From Mucilaginibacter aquaedulcis (GTDB taxonomy: Bacteria; Bacteroidota; Bacteroidia; Sphingobacteriales; Sphingobacteriaceae), in contig NZ_JAUFPR010000004.1 of assembly GCF_030409325.1 (NCBI RefSeq), forward strand, positions 1,039,548 through 1,103,547: a DNA stretch of 64,000 nt. The letters run 5' to 3'. The position numbers were made by a program, and so were the translations under genes. Below are positions 8,057-17,140 of the stretch, one piece after another (the stretch's first letter is position 1; each line of letters starts with the position of its first letter). The notes beneath the pieces are model-generated. The model searched no databases and was not told the DNA's origin. It was given only the letters and a program-made list of their open reading frames with translations.

Positions 8057-8311
8057 ATGATCGATCCTAAAGACACCTCACCTGCTGCCAAAGATGGCAA
8101 GTATGAATTTCATATCAGTTACTCGGGCCGGGAGCTGGCCTGCCGGGTAGAAAAAGAGCAGAACAAGTTGCATGTTTTTATAGATAACAACATCAACTCG
8201 GAACTGGAGATACAGCCGGATGGTAGTGTTATTCAAACCGGAGGTACTGATCTCCCCGATTCAAGCATTGAGTTTATTAAGAAACATGTTTTAGAACATT
8301 CGGATCAGTAG
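8057..8311 (+). CDS. Small conserved-looking acidic protein, unknown
   Basis: An 84-residue cytosolic protein without membrane segments. It alternates short polar strands (YEFHISYSG, ELACRVEKE, KLHVFIDNN, ELEIQPDGSV) and ends in a short helix, so it is probably a small beta-rich fold. Codon use matches its neighbours and the ATG is clear, which argues that it is real. It converges on recO with one base between the stops. I do not recognise the family and propose no function. Confidence 0.6.
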   Translation: MIDPKDTSPAAKDGKYEFHISYSGRELACRVEKEQNKLHVFIDNNINSELEIQPDGSVIQTGGTDLPDSSIEFIKKHVLEHSDQ

Positions 8312-8312
8312 A

Positions 8313-9038
8313 TCACGACAGTACTTCTTCCAGCACATCTGCCGAGCGTATATTGCCGAAGCCCTCAATATGCAGGGCATAGTACTCCAGTATTTTTTGT
8401 ATCAGGTAACGGCGTTCATCATTGCTGAACTTTAATTGCTGCATATTTTCAAAACTGCATTGCAGCAACAAGCCAAAGTTTTGGGTGTGCGGTGGGGAAA
8501 GATATAGAAGACTATCGGGCCTGTACCTGCTGAAGGTGCCGTTTTTCATATCAAAATAATCGGCATTGGAGGCTAAATACCTGTCGGGGAAAAAGCCAAG
8601 ATAGCGGGTAAGGTGAGCCAGGAACAGGAGATGGAAGTTGGATACATTGCCTGCCTGATGATCCAACCACTCTATGGCACTAAACACAAAGTCAAATAAA
8701 CTTTCATCAGCCGATTGTTGCTTGATGGCCTTATATAACACTTCGTTCAAAAAAATAGCAATACAGCTTTTAATAACATCATAAGGGATGGTTTGCAATA
8801 CCGGCGAGTTTTTTAGCTCGGATATGCGCTGTACACTGCCGGTGCTTTTATGATAAACCACCAGGTCAAGCAGGTGCAGCGGTTGCAGCATATTGCGGCC
8901 TATTTTGGCCTTTGGCTTTTTTGCTCCGTTAATGATGTATGATTGCAGGCCAAATTTTTCGGTAAACAGCTGCACTATCACGCTGCTTTCGCCATAATCA
9001 GTGGCTTTAAGTACAATACCCCTTGTTTTGTGCAGCAT
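8313..9038 (-). CDS. recO: DNA repair protein RecO
   Basis: A 241-residue protein of normal RecO length. The N-terminal OB-fold begins KTRGIVLKATDYGESSVIVQLFTEKFG, followed by SYIINGAKKPKAK, the classical RecO opening. The helical C-terminal domain follows; the cysteine zinc cluster of some RecO proteins is not present. RecO works with RecR to load RecA onto SSB-coated DNA in gap repair. It lies two bases downstream of the diacylglycerol kinase family gene and is probably co-transcribed with it. Confidence 0.92.
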   Translation of the reverse strand: MLHKTRGIVLKATDYGESSVIVQLFTEKFGLQSYIINGAKKPKAKIGRNMLQPLHLLDLVVYHKSTGSVQRISELKNSPVLQTIPYDVIKSCIAIFLNEVLYKAIKQQSADESLFDFVFSAIEWLDHQAGNVSNFHLLFLAHLTRYLGFFPDRYLASNADYFDMKNGTFSRYRPDSLLYLSPPHTQNFGLLLQCSFENMQQLKFSNDERRYLIQKILEYYALHIEGFGNIRSADVLEEVLS

Positions 9039-9040
9039 GT

Positions 9041-9397
9041 TTAAAACAATGAAATAATTTTAGGCACAAATATGATGGCTCCTGCCAGCAGGGCAAATGC
9101 AGCAACTATAACAACAGCACCGGCGCTTACATCTTTCACATGGCCGGCTTTGATATTGTAAGTAGGCGAAACCAGATCGGTCAGTGTTTCAATAGCTGTA
9201 TTTAAAAGTTCGGCCGAGAGTACTGCCGCAATGCACAGGATTACCCATAGCCATTCCCCTGCAGAAATTTGCAATACAAAGCCGAGGGCCACAGCAATGG
9301 AGCCAGCCGTTAAATGTATCCGGAAATTAGGCTGGGTATCAAAGGCGTATTTTATTCCTTTAAACGCAAAGCCAAAACTTCTAAACAGTCTTTTCAT
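9041..9397 (-). CDS. Diacylglycerol kinase family (undecaprenol kinase-like)
   Basis: A 118-residue membrane protein, counted from the ATG at 9397; an upstream TTG two codons earlier is disregarded. It has three transmembrane helices and the family signature AELLNTAIETLTDLV, with the catalytic Glu and the metal-ligand Asn and Glu; HVKDVSAGAVVI supplies the second conserved Asp. E. coli DgkA uses diacylglycerol, while Gram-positive relatives use undecaprenol; which applies here is not visible. It is tightly linked to recO. Confidence 0.88.
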   Translation of the reverse strand: MKRLFRSFGFAFKGIKYAFDTQPNFRIHLTAGSIAVALGFVLQISAGEWLWVILCIAAVLSAELLNTAIETLTDLVSPTYNIKAGHVKDVSAGAVVIVAAFALLAGAIIFVPKIISLF

Positions 9398-9556
9398 ATA
9401 CAAAAATACACGTAATTAAGCTTTTAAAATCCAGTTATTTGAACTTGGCATCATTAAAAATTACAATTGAAGTTATGGTTTTGTCACAATGTCAACACGG
9501 GCAATCCGCACATAGATCAAAATTCGTAGTTTAGCAGCGCCCTTAATTCACTTATA

Positions 9557-11896
9557 ATGTTCTGGAAATATATTGCTTCTTTTATCCTCAAAAACAGGCT
9601 CACCGTATTTATATGCGTTTTAATATTGAGCGCCTTTATGGGGTTTGAGGCATCAAAAGTAAAGATAACCTTTAACGGCGGCAAAGTATTGCCCGTTACC
9701 GACTCGGCCTATATACGGTACAATGAGTTCAAAAAAACCTTTGGCCAGGATGCTTCATCCATGGTAATCGGTATCAAATCAGACAAGATCTTTGATAAAG
9801 ATGTATTTAACGACTGGTACCAGATAGGCACTCAGTTAAAAAAAGTTAAAGGCATCAAGGCAGTGGTATCTGTAGCCAATGTTTACAATCTGGAAAAAGA
9901 TACCGCCCAGCACCGCTTTGTAGTAAAACCCCTGGTTAGTGGCATATTGCCATCGGCACAGGCGGTTGACAGCGTTAAGCAGCAATTGGCAAAGCTTCCT
10001 TTTTATAAAGGCCTGGTGTTGAGCAACGATGGCAAATCAACCCTGATGGCTATCACTTTTGATGATAAGATCATCAACACCCCATACAGGGTACCTATCA
10101 TTAAAAAAATAGATCAGCTTGGCCATGAGTTTGAGCAAAAGCACGGCATAAAGGTACATTACTCCGGTCTGCCGCTTATACGCACTGTTGTGGGCGACCT
10201 GGTTTCGCATGAGTTTTCCATGTTTCTGAGCCTTTCTATTCTTATTACTGCACTAATACTGCTGCTATTCTTCCGCTCGTTTTTTCCAGTCATTTTCCCT
10301 GTGCTTATTGTGGTGCTTGGGGTAGTATGGAGTTTGGGCACGCTGGTTTTAATGCATTACGAAATGACCATCCTTACCGGTATCATCCCGCCGCTGGTGG
10401 TAGTTATCGGTATCCCCAACACTATTTTTATACTCAATAAATATTACCACGAGTTTGAACTATCGGGCGATAAAATGGGCGCCTTGAAAATAGCACTTGA
10501 AAAGGCAGGTATAACCACCTTTATAGCTAACATAACCACCGCTATTGGCTTTGGTGTATTGTGCTTTACCAACAGCGAATTGCTTACCCAGTTTGGTTTG
10601 GTAGCCTCTTTAAGCATACTGGCAACATTTGCGTTAAGCCTTATATTGGTGCCTATTGTATTTAGTTATTTGCCTCAGCCAAAGGCAAAACAGGCAGGTA
10701 TTAAAGATGGCAAGTTAATGAAGAGCTTGTTGATTGGTTTAGATAATCTGGTGCATAACAAACGCAAAACTATCTACATCACCACCTTGGTATTGCTCAT
10801 CATTTCGGCAGTTGGTGTTTACCGTATCAATATTAATGGTTATGTGGTTGATGATCTGCCGCAGCATAATCATACGCTGGAAGATCTTAAATTCTTTGAA
10901 TCAAACTTTAACGGGGTGCTACCTTTGGAAGTAAGTATTGACAGCAAACGCAAAAATGGTGTGATGAACCAGGCAGTTATGCGCAAAGTTGAAAAGCTTG
11001 AAACCCTTATTTCTTCGTACCCGCAGTTTAGCCGGTCAATTTCCTTGATCCAGGTATTGAAATTTTCAACCCAGGCATTTTACGGCGGCAACCCTGAATA
11101 CTACCGTTTACCCGATGGCATTGAACAAAATTTTATCCTCAACTACGCCAGTAACTCGGGCAAAAGCTCCTCGGGTGCGCTGAATACCTATTTGGATAGC
11201 ACCCGGCGTGTAACCCGCGTAACATTTGAAATGGTGGATGCAGGGTCAAAAAAAATGAATGCCGTACTGGCCGAACTTCAGCCCCGCATCGATTCAATTT
11301 TTAATCCGGCTAAATTTCATGTAGAACTTACCGGCTCGAGCATTATATTTATAAAGGGGACTAATTACCTGTTAAAGAATTTATATGAGAGTTTGGCCTG
11401 GGCTATTTTTCTGATTGCCTGCGTTATGTGGATATTATTCAGGGGGGTGAAAATGATTGCTGTTTCGCTGGTGCCTAACCTGATACCGCTTATCATTACG
11501 GCCGGTATCATGGGCTTTTTCGGCATCCCCTTAAAACCATCAACCATACTGATATTCAGTATAGCAATGGGTATCTCGTCTGACCAAACCATATATTTTA
11601 TAACCCGCTACCGTCACGAGTTGAGGCATACCAATAAAGGGATATCGCAAATAGTATCAGATACCATTCGCGAAACCGGAGTAAGTATGATATTTATTGC
11701 AACGGTACTGTTTTTTGGCTTTGGTATATTCGCGGTATCTAAATTTGGTGGTACCGTAGCTTTAGGGATCTTACTATCCATAACACTGTTAGTGGCTATG
11801 ATCAGTAATTTAACCCTGCTGCCCGCGTTTTTGCTGAGCCTGGAAGGCGGCGTTGATCGTGATAAATTGAAAGGGCCGGATATTGACGAGGCTTAA
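9557..11896 (+). CDS. RND superfamily exporter, MMPL/sterol-sensing type
   Basis: A 779-residue protein with the typical 12-helix duplicated layout: one N-terminal helix, a periplasmic domain (about residues 35-220), five helices (220-380), then the same pattern repeated (helix near 400, periplasmic domain 425-610, helices 610-765). The helix 4 region contains GIPNTIFILNKYYHE and the second half has GISSDQTIYFITRYRHE, the conserved D/N positions of MMPL proteins that relay protons. Relatives move lipids, hopanoids or carotenoid-like molecules across the inner membrane. It is monocistronic, starting from a clear ATG. The substrate is unknown. Confidence 0.85.
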   Translation: MFWKYIASFILKNRLTVFICVLILSAFMGFEASKVKITFNGGKVLPVTDSAYIRYNEFKKTFGQDASSMVIGIKSDKIFDKDVFNDWYQIGTQLKKVKGIKAVVSVANVYNLEKDTAQHRFVVKPLVSGILPSAQAVDSVKQQLAKLPFYKGLVLSNDGKSTLMAITFDDKIINTPYRVPIIKKIDQLGHEFEQKHGIKVHYSGLPLIRTVVGDLVSHEFSMFLSLSILITALILLLFFRSFFPVIFPVLIVVLGVVWSLGTLVLMHYEMTILTGIIPPLVVVIGIPNTIFILNKYYHEFELSGDKMGALKIALEKAGITTFIANITTAIGFGVLCFTNSELLTQFGLVASLSILATFALSLILVPIVFSYLPQPKAKQAGIKDGKLMKSLLIGLDNLVHNKRKTIYITTLVLLIISAVGVYRININGYVVDDLPQHNHTLEDLKFFESNFNGVLPLEVSIDSKRKNGVMNQAVMRKVEKLETLISSYPQFSRSISLIQVLKFSTQAFYGGNPEYYRLPDGIEQNFILNYASNSGKSSSGALNTYLDSTRRVTRVTFEMVDAGSKKMNAVLAELQPRIDSIFNPAKFHVELTGSSIIFIKGTNYLLKNLYESLAWAIFLIACVMWILFRGVKMIAVSLVPNLIPLIITAGIMGFFGIPLKPSTILIFSIAMGISSDQTIYFITRYRHELRHTNKGISQIVSDTIRETGVSMIFIATVLFFGFGIFAVSKFGGTVALGILLSITLLVAMISNLTLLPAFLLSLEGGVDRDKLKGPDIDEA

Positions 11897-12151
11897 TGCC
11901 TCACCCCAGCTCTCTTCAAAGGAGTAACAGATCGTGAAAAGACACAATCTTTGAAATGGTCTGGAGTATAGTTGACTCACCCGGTCTACGCTTCGCTGGA
12001 CCGCCCTCTCTTCAGCTTCGCTGGAAAGAGGGCAGGGAAAAAATAAAAGAAAATCCCCTCCTTTCGCCGCAGGCAAAGAGAGGGGTGACAAGCGCAGCGA
12101 TGTCGGGGTGAGTCTAAAAGAAATTTAAATAAACGCCGAATAATTATTACC
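11897..12151. repeat. Intergenic palindromic repeat element, GACTCACCC ends
   Basis: The element proper is 11974-12114. It begins GACTCACCC and ends with the exact complement GGGTGAGTC, and inside it has CCCTCTC and GAGAGGG arms and two copies of a CTTCGCTGGA motif. This is a long hairpin-forming, non-coding element of the MITE/REP kind. The tail (GACAAGCGCAGCGATGTC) resembles a stretch at 47750-47785. The bases just after the stop of the exporter gene (CCTCACCCCAGCTCTC) look like a fragment of a related element. Frames that read through it on the minus strand are artefacts. Confidence 0.75.
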
Positions 12152-12930
12152 ATGGATCTGAAACTCACCAACAAAGTAGCGGTAGTACTTGCCGCCAGCA
12201 AAGGATTAGGTAAAGCTATAGCCACCACGCTATCCGCTGAAGGCGCTAAAGTGATCATCGGCTCACGCGATGAAACGGAGCTTGCCAAAACAGCAAATGA
12301 CATCAGCCAGCTTACGGGTAATGATGTAATAGCGATACCTGTTGATGTATCCAAAGCCGATGAGATCGAATTGTTTATCAAAAAATCAGCAGAGGCTTTT
12401 GGGCATATAGATATATTGCTCAATAACGCCGGTGGCCCTCCATTTGATAAGTTCGAGAATTTTGACGACGAGCAATGGCAAAAAGCATTTGATTTAAACC
12501 TGCTTAGTTTTGCCCGCTTGAGCAGGCTGGTGTTGCCCCATATGCAAAAAACAGGGAGCGGGCGTATCATCAATATTATCAGTGGTTCGGTAAAGGCGGT
12601 ACTTAATGGTTCGGTGCTGTCAACCAGTATGCGCATGGGTGTTGTGGGCATGGCTAAGCTAATGGCCGATGAATTTGGCCCATATAACATCACGGTAAAT
12701 AATGTAGCTCCCGGCCTCATCCTGACCGACAGGATAAAGCATACCCTCCCCAAAAATGTTGATGAGGAAACAGCTTTAAAAGAGAAAACCAAAAGCATTC
12801 CCCTTGGCCGTATTGGCAAACCCGAAGAGCTGGCAGCCATGGTGTAGCCTTCCTGGCATCAGAACAGGCAGCTTATATAAGCGGAACAACCATACAGGTT
12901 GATGGCGGAGCAAACAGGAGTATATATTAA
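12152..12930 (+). pseudogene. SDR family oxidoreductase with a 2-bp frameshift near the 3' end
   Basis: The first 231 codons encode a short-chain dehydrogenase: a nucleotide-binding AASKGLGKA, NNAGG, the catalytic Ser region INIISGS, and NNVAPG. The frame then stops at TAG (12845-12847). Reading GTGTAGCC as GTAGCC restores the C-terminus AFLASEQAAYISGTTIQVDGG down to a TAA at 12928-12930. A duplicated GT dinucleotide explains the break exactly. The lost tail contains the SGTTIQVDGG strand needed for SDR assembly, so the truncated product is probably not functional. The Tyr-x-x-x-Lys pair is replaced by Ser/Arg in STSMR, as in a divergent SDR branch. A sequencing error cannot be excluded. Confidence 0.75.
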
Positions 12931-13076
12931 GATTGTCTGAACCGGGATTTTTGGGATTAAGGGAATACTACGATTCATAAAGAAGATTTCAAATAAAAAA
13001 AAGGCACATCACATGTGTCTCTATATCATTAGAGGAAAAATCCAGTTAATTCTTATAAATCGTGGTTCAGACAAAC

Positions 13077-13280
13077 CTACGCGCCCCTTTTACTTTCCCT
13101 TAAATAATCAATAACGAGAGTAACAATGCTGATGATACCGGCAAGCGTTAAACCTAAGGCGCCGCCCTGTACCAGGTCCTTCCATTTTGAATTATGTAAC
13201 GCGGGAATCACCATTGATGCCGAAAACAGTATCACCGCAACTAATAACATTAATACTGTACGCTTTACTTTATTTTTCAC
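13077..13280 (-). CDS. Small two-helix membrane protein, unknown
   Basis: A 67-residue protein with two hydrophobic helices (about residues 8-26 and 36-58), a lysine/arginine-rich N-terminus and the tail LRESKRGA. The start is GTG; the first internal ATG would remove most of the charged head, so GTG is preferred. It diverges from ileS with an 83-base spacer. Size and charge pattern look like a genuine small inner-membrane protein. I do not recognise a family. Confidence 0.5.
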   Translation of the reverse strand: MKNKVKRTVLMLLVAVILFSASMVIPALHNSKWKDLVQGGALGLTLAGIISIVTLVIDYLRESKRGA

Positions 13281-13314
13281 CCGTCTAAATTAAAAAAATC
13301 ATTTATAAATTCCG

Positions 13315-13343
13315 TATTTTTGCAACCTCTTAAAAAAGAGGTT
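13315..13343 (+). promoter_or_regulatory. Candidate ileS promoter box and leader hairpin
   Basis: TATTTTTG at 13315-13322 matches the Bacteroidota -7 consensus TAnnTTTG. Directly after it, AACCTCTT (13324-13331) and AAGAGGTT (13336-13343) form an 8-bp stem with an AAAA loop, 20 bases before the ileS ATG. The stem would sit at or near the 5' end of the transcript. No T run follows, so it is not a terminator; it may protect the 5' end. No -33 TTG is evident at the proper distance. Confidence 0.4.
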
Positions 13344-13363
13344 ATAAAAGGTATTATATATAG

Positions 13364-16300
13364 ATGTACAAGGAATATAAGCAGTTAAACTTATCGCAAA
13401 CAGGCAAAGAAATACTGGAGTTTTGGAAACAGAACAACATATTTGAAAAAAGTATCAGCAGCCGTCCGGCAAATAACCCCTATACGTTTTACGAAGGGCC
13501 GCCGAGCGCTAATGGTATGCCCGGTATTCACCACGTAATGGCGCGGTCAATAAAGGATATTTTTTGCCGTTACAAAACCCTGAAAGGTTTCCAGGTAAAG
13601 CGTAAGGGCGGCTGGGATACCCACGGCCTGCCTATTGAGCTGGCCGTTGAAAAAGCATTAGGCATAACCAAAGACGATATTGGCAAAAAAATAAGCGTTA
13701 AGGATTATAATGATGCCTGCCGCAAGGAAGTAATGCGCTATACCGACGTATGGAACGACCTGACCGAGAAGATGGGTTACTGGGTTGACCTTAACGATCC
13801 GTACATCACCTACAAAAACGAATACATTGAAAGCCTTTGGTGGATACTAAAGGAGTTTTATAATAAAGGCTGGTTATACAAAGGATATACAGTACAGCCT
13901 TATTCGCCAAAATCGGGTACCGGTTTAAGCTCGCACGAACTTAACCAGCCAGGTACTTACAAAATGGTGAAGGATACTTCAATAGTGGCCCAGTTTCATT
14001 TAAAGAACAATCAGCCGCATCCGCTGATCCCGGTTTTGTTTGAAGATGAAAACGAGATCACTACCATTTTAGCATGGACAACAACGCCGTGGACACTGCC
14101 ATCAAACTGTGCGCTGGCCATTGGCGAAAACATCGACTATGTAAAAATACGCACCTTTAACCCTTATACCCATGAGCCGGTTAGCGTAGTGCTTGCCAAA
14201 GCGTTGGTTGGTAAATACTTTAAGGCTGAGGGCGAAAATGCACCGTTCCAGGATTATAAAGGTGGCGACAAAATTATCCCATGGGAAGTAAGAGCTGAAT
14301 TTAAAGGTATTGAATTGATTGGCCTGCGCTATCATCAGCTGATGCCTTATGTAACAAATGAAGACCTGGAGCAAAACGCTTTCCGCGTTATACCGGCTGA
14401 TTTTGTTACTACAGAAGATGGTACCGGCATAGTACACACAGCATCGGTTTTTGGTGCGGATGACTTCAGGGCCTGTAAAGAAAATAACGTGCCATCAGTA
14501 ATGGTGAAGGACGAAGCAGGCAAGGACGTTCCTTTGGTTGATAAACAAGGCCGTTTTGTTGATGAGGTTACCGATTTTGCCAAACGCTACGTTAAAGACG
14601 AATACTATACCGATGCAGAACGTTCGGCACCTGATTTCAGGGGTACGGATGTACTCATCTCCATCAAATTAAAAACAGAAAATAAGGCGTTTGACGTTAA
14701 AAAATATGAGCACAGCTACCCGCACTCATGGCGTTCAGACGAGCCTATATTATATTACCCGCTTGATAGCTGGTTTATCCGTACAACTGCGGTAAAGGAT
14801 AAAATGGTGGAGCTGAATAAAACCATCAACTGGAAACCGGAATCAACCGGAACCGGCCGTTTTGGTAACTGGCTCGAAAACCTGGTTGACTGGAACCTTT
14901 CCCGTTCACGCTACTGGGGTACCCCACTGCCTATCTGGCGTGAGGAAAACGGTGCCGAAGAAAAATGTATAGGTACCATAGCCGAGCTGAACGCAGAAAT
15001 TGAAAAATCAATAGCAGCCGGCTTTATGCCAGCAGGGTTTAAGCTGGAAGATATGCACCGCCCGTATGTTGATGATGTGATATTAACTTCATCAAACAGC
15101 AACAAAATGTTCCGGGAGCCTGACCTGATCGACGTTTGGTTTGACTCGGGTGCTATGCCTTACGCGCAATGGCATTTCCCGTTTGAAAACCAGGAAGAAT
15201 TTAAGAACGCCTACCCGGCCGATTTCATTGCCGAAGGTGTTGACCAAACCCGCGGTTGGTTTTTTACCCTGCACGCCATAGCTGTTATGCTTAGCGAAGC
15301 AAGCGACAAGGTAAAAGCTGTTAATGAGCAGGTTGGTAATAAAGGTGTAGCGTTTAAAAACGTAATTTCAAATGGTTTGGTGCTGGATAAAAACGGCAAC
15401 AAAATGTCGAAACGTTTAGGCAATGGCGTTGACCCGTTTGAAACCATTGAGCAGTTTGGTGCTGATGCGCCACGCTGGTACATGATCAGCAATGCTTCGC
15501 CATGGGATAACCTGAAATTTAACACCGAGGGTATTGACGAGGTTAGGCGTAAGTTTTTTGGTACGTTATACAACACTTATTCGTTTTTTGTGCTGTATGC
15601 CAACATTGATAAATTTACTTACAGCGAGCCGGAAATAGCTATTTCGCAACGCCCGGAAATTGACCGCTGGATCATTTCGTTATTAAACACGCTGAGCCGC
15701 GAGGTTGATGGTTTTTATGCCGATTTTGAGCCAACGAAGGCTGCCCGTGCCATACAGGAATTTGTTGACGAGCACTTTAGCAACTGGTTTATCCGCTTAA
15801 GCCGCCGCCGTTTCTGGAGGTCAGATAATTCCGAAGATAAATTATCGGCTTACCAAACGCTGTATACCTGCCTGATCGCGATCAGCAAATTAATGTCGCC
15901 CATAGCGCCGTTCTTTGCCGATAGGTTATATAAAGATCTGAACGCGGTAACAGGTAAAGAGGAGTTTGAATCGGTTCACCTCGCTTACTTCCCTGAGTAC
16001 CACGATGAACTGGTTGATGCCGACCTGGAAGAGCGTATGCAGCTGGCGCAGGATATATCATCGCTGGTATTATCATTAAGAAAAAAGGTAGGTATAAACG
16101 TACGCCAGCCGCTAAGTAAAATATTATTGCCTATATTGGATAAAGGTTTTGAGCAGCATGTGGAGCAGGTAAAAGAATTAGTTTTATCTGAAACAAACAT
16201 TAAGAATATTGAGTATATTACCGACACGGCTGGTTTCATCAAGAAGAAGATAAAACCAAACTTTAAAGCCTTAGGGCAAAAGGTAGGTAAAGATATGAAG

Positions 16301-16756
16301 GCGGTTGCCGAAGCAATTAATAATTTTACGCAGGAAGATATAGCCAGACTGGATGCCGAAGGAAGTATTCAGGTGCTTGATAATAAGTACGATATAGGCT
16401 TAGCCGACGTTGAAATTATAGCAGAGGATGTTCCTGGGTGGCAAGTTGCAAATTTAGGAAAACTAACTGTCGCTTTAGATGTTACCATTACCGACGAACT
16501 GAAACAGGAGGGGATCTCGCGCGAGTTGATAAACCGCATCCAGAATCTGCGTAAGGGAAAAGAATTTGAGGTTACCGATAAGATAAATGTAAGCATCAGC
16601 AACCATCCGTTTATTAAAAAAGCGGTGGATAGTAATTTATCCTATATTTGCGCCGAAATTTTAGCCGAGAGCATAGTGCTTGAGAATGAGATGAATGATG
16701 GCGAATTGGTTACCATTGACGAAAATGAAATTTTTATTGTTATTAGTAAAGTATAA
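13364..16756 (+). CDS. ileS: Isoleucyl-tRNA synthetase
   Basis: A 1130-residue class I synthetase. The HIGH-type motif is GIHH at residues 54-57, and KMSKR is at residues 680-684. The editing (CP1) domain with the TTTPWTLPSN pattern sits between them, and the DQTRGWFFT motif precedes KMSKR. Length and the GIHH/KMSKR pattern resemble the eukaryote-like type 2 IleRS, which is less sensitive to mupirocin; this subtype is inferred. It charges tRNA-Ile with isoleucine in the cytoplasm. The stop codon is immediately followed by the next gene's ATG, so ileS, the TraR-like gene and lspA form an operon. Confidence 0.97.
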   Translation: MYKEYKQLNLSQTGKEILEFWKQNNIFEKSISSRPANNPYTFYEGPPSANGMPGIHHVMARSIKDIFCRYKTLKGFQVKRKGGWDTHGLPIELAVEKALGITKDDIGKKISVKDYNDACRKEVMRYTDVWNDLTEKMGYWVDLNDPYITYKNEYIESLWWILKEFYNKGWLYKGYTVQPYSPKSGTGLSSHELNQPGTYKMVKDTSIVAQFHLKNNQPHPLIPVLFEDENEITTILAWTTTPWTLPSNCALAIGENIDYVKIRTFNPYTHEPVSVVLAKALVGKYFKAEGENAPFQDYKGGDKIIPWEVRAEFKGIELIGLRYHQLMPYVTNEDLEQNAFRVIPADFVTTEDGTGIVHTASVFGADDFRACKENNVPSVMVKDEAGKDVPLVDKQGRFVDEVTDFAKRYVKDEYYTDAERSAPDFRGTDVLISIKLKTENKAFDVKKYEHSYPHSWRSDEPILYYPLDSWFIRTTAVKDKMVELNKTINWKPESTGTGRFGNWLENLVDWNLSRSRYWGTPLPIWREENGAEEKCIGTIAELNAEIEKSIAAGFMPAGFKLEDMHRPYVDDVILTSSNSNKMFREPDLIDVWFDSGAMPYAQWHFPFENQEEFKNAYPADFIAEGVDQTRGWFFTLHAIAVMLSEASDKVKAVNEQVGNKGVAFKNVISNGLVLDKNGNKMSKRLGNGVDPFETIEQFGADAPRWYMISNASPWDNLKFNTEGIDEVRRKFFGTLYNTYSFFVLYANIDKFTYSEPEIAISQRPEIDRWIISLLNTLSREVDGFYADFEPTKAARAIQEFVDEHFSNWFIRLSRRRFWRSDNSEDKLSAYQTLYTCLIAISKLMSPIAPFFADRLYKDLNAVTGKEEFESVHLAYFPEYHDELVDADLEERMQLAQDISSLVLSLRKKVGINVRQPLSKILLPILDKGFEQHVEQVKELVLSETNIKNIEYITDTAGFIKKKIKPNFKALGQKVGKDMKAVAEAINNFTQEDIARLDAEGSIQVLDNKYDIGLADVEIIAEDVPGWQVANLGKLTVALDVTITDELKQEGISRELINRIQNLRKGKEFEVTDKINVSISNHPFIKKAVDSNLSYICAEILAESIVLENEMNDGELVTIDENEIFIVISKV

Positions 16757-17140
16757 ATGAAAGTAGAAACCGAAAAAACCAGATATTCTGAATCAGATCT
16801 GCAAGAGTTTAAAGCTCTTATTCTTGATAAACTGCGTATCGCTAAAGAAGAGTTAAACTCTTTGGCAACTTCATTAAGTTCGCCAAATGCTAACGGAACC
16901 GATGATACTGCAGGTACTTATAAAACTTTAGAAGATGGCTCGGCCACGCTGGAAAAGGAACAAATTAACCAGTTAGCCGCCCGCCAGAAAAAATTTATTG
17001 ACCAGCTGGAAGCAGCCCTGGTACGTATTGAGAACAAAACTTATGGTATTTGCCGCGAAACCGGCAAGCTGATACCTAAAGAGCGCTTACGTGCTGTGCC
17101 GCATACCACCTTAACAATGGAAGCAAAATTAAAGCAATAA
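16757..17140 (+). CDS. TraR/DksA-family zinc-finger-like protein
   Basis: A 127-residue protein with a long N-terminal coiled-coil region (about 10-95) and a C-terminal YGICRETGKLIPKERL...PHTTL segment, the degenerate finger of DksA/TraR proteins. Only one of the usual four cysteines (C99) remains, with H116 possibly joining it, so zinc binding may be weak or absent; this is common in the Bacteroidota version. DksA-like proteins bind the RNA polymerase secondary channel. It starts right at the ileS stop codon and is followed directly by lspA with no spacer, showing tight coupling. Confidence 0.85.
   Translation: MKVETEKTRYSESDLQEFKALILDKLRIAKEELNSLATSLSSPNANGTDDTAGTYKTLEDGSATLEKEQINQLAARQKKFIDQLEAALVRIENKTYGICRETGKLIPKERLRAVPHTTLTMEAKLKQ

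Noticed and set aside
11810..12840. Long minus-strand frames across the palindromic element and the SDR gene
   Set aside because: They run antisense to clear coding sequences and read through the palindromic repeat, giving low-complexity text.
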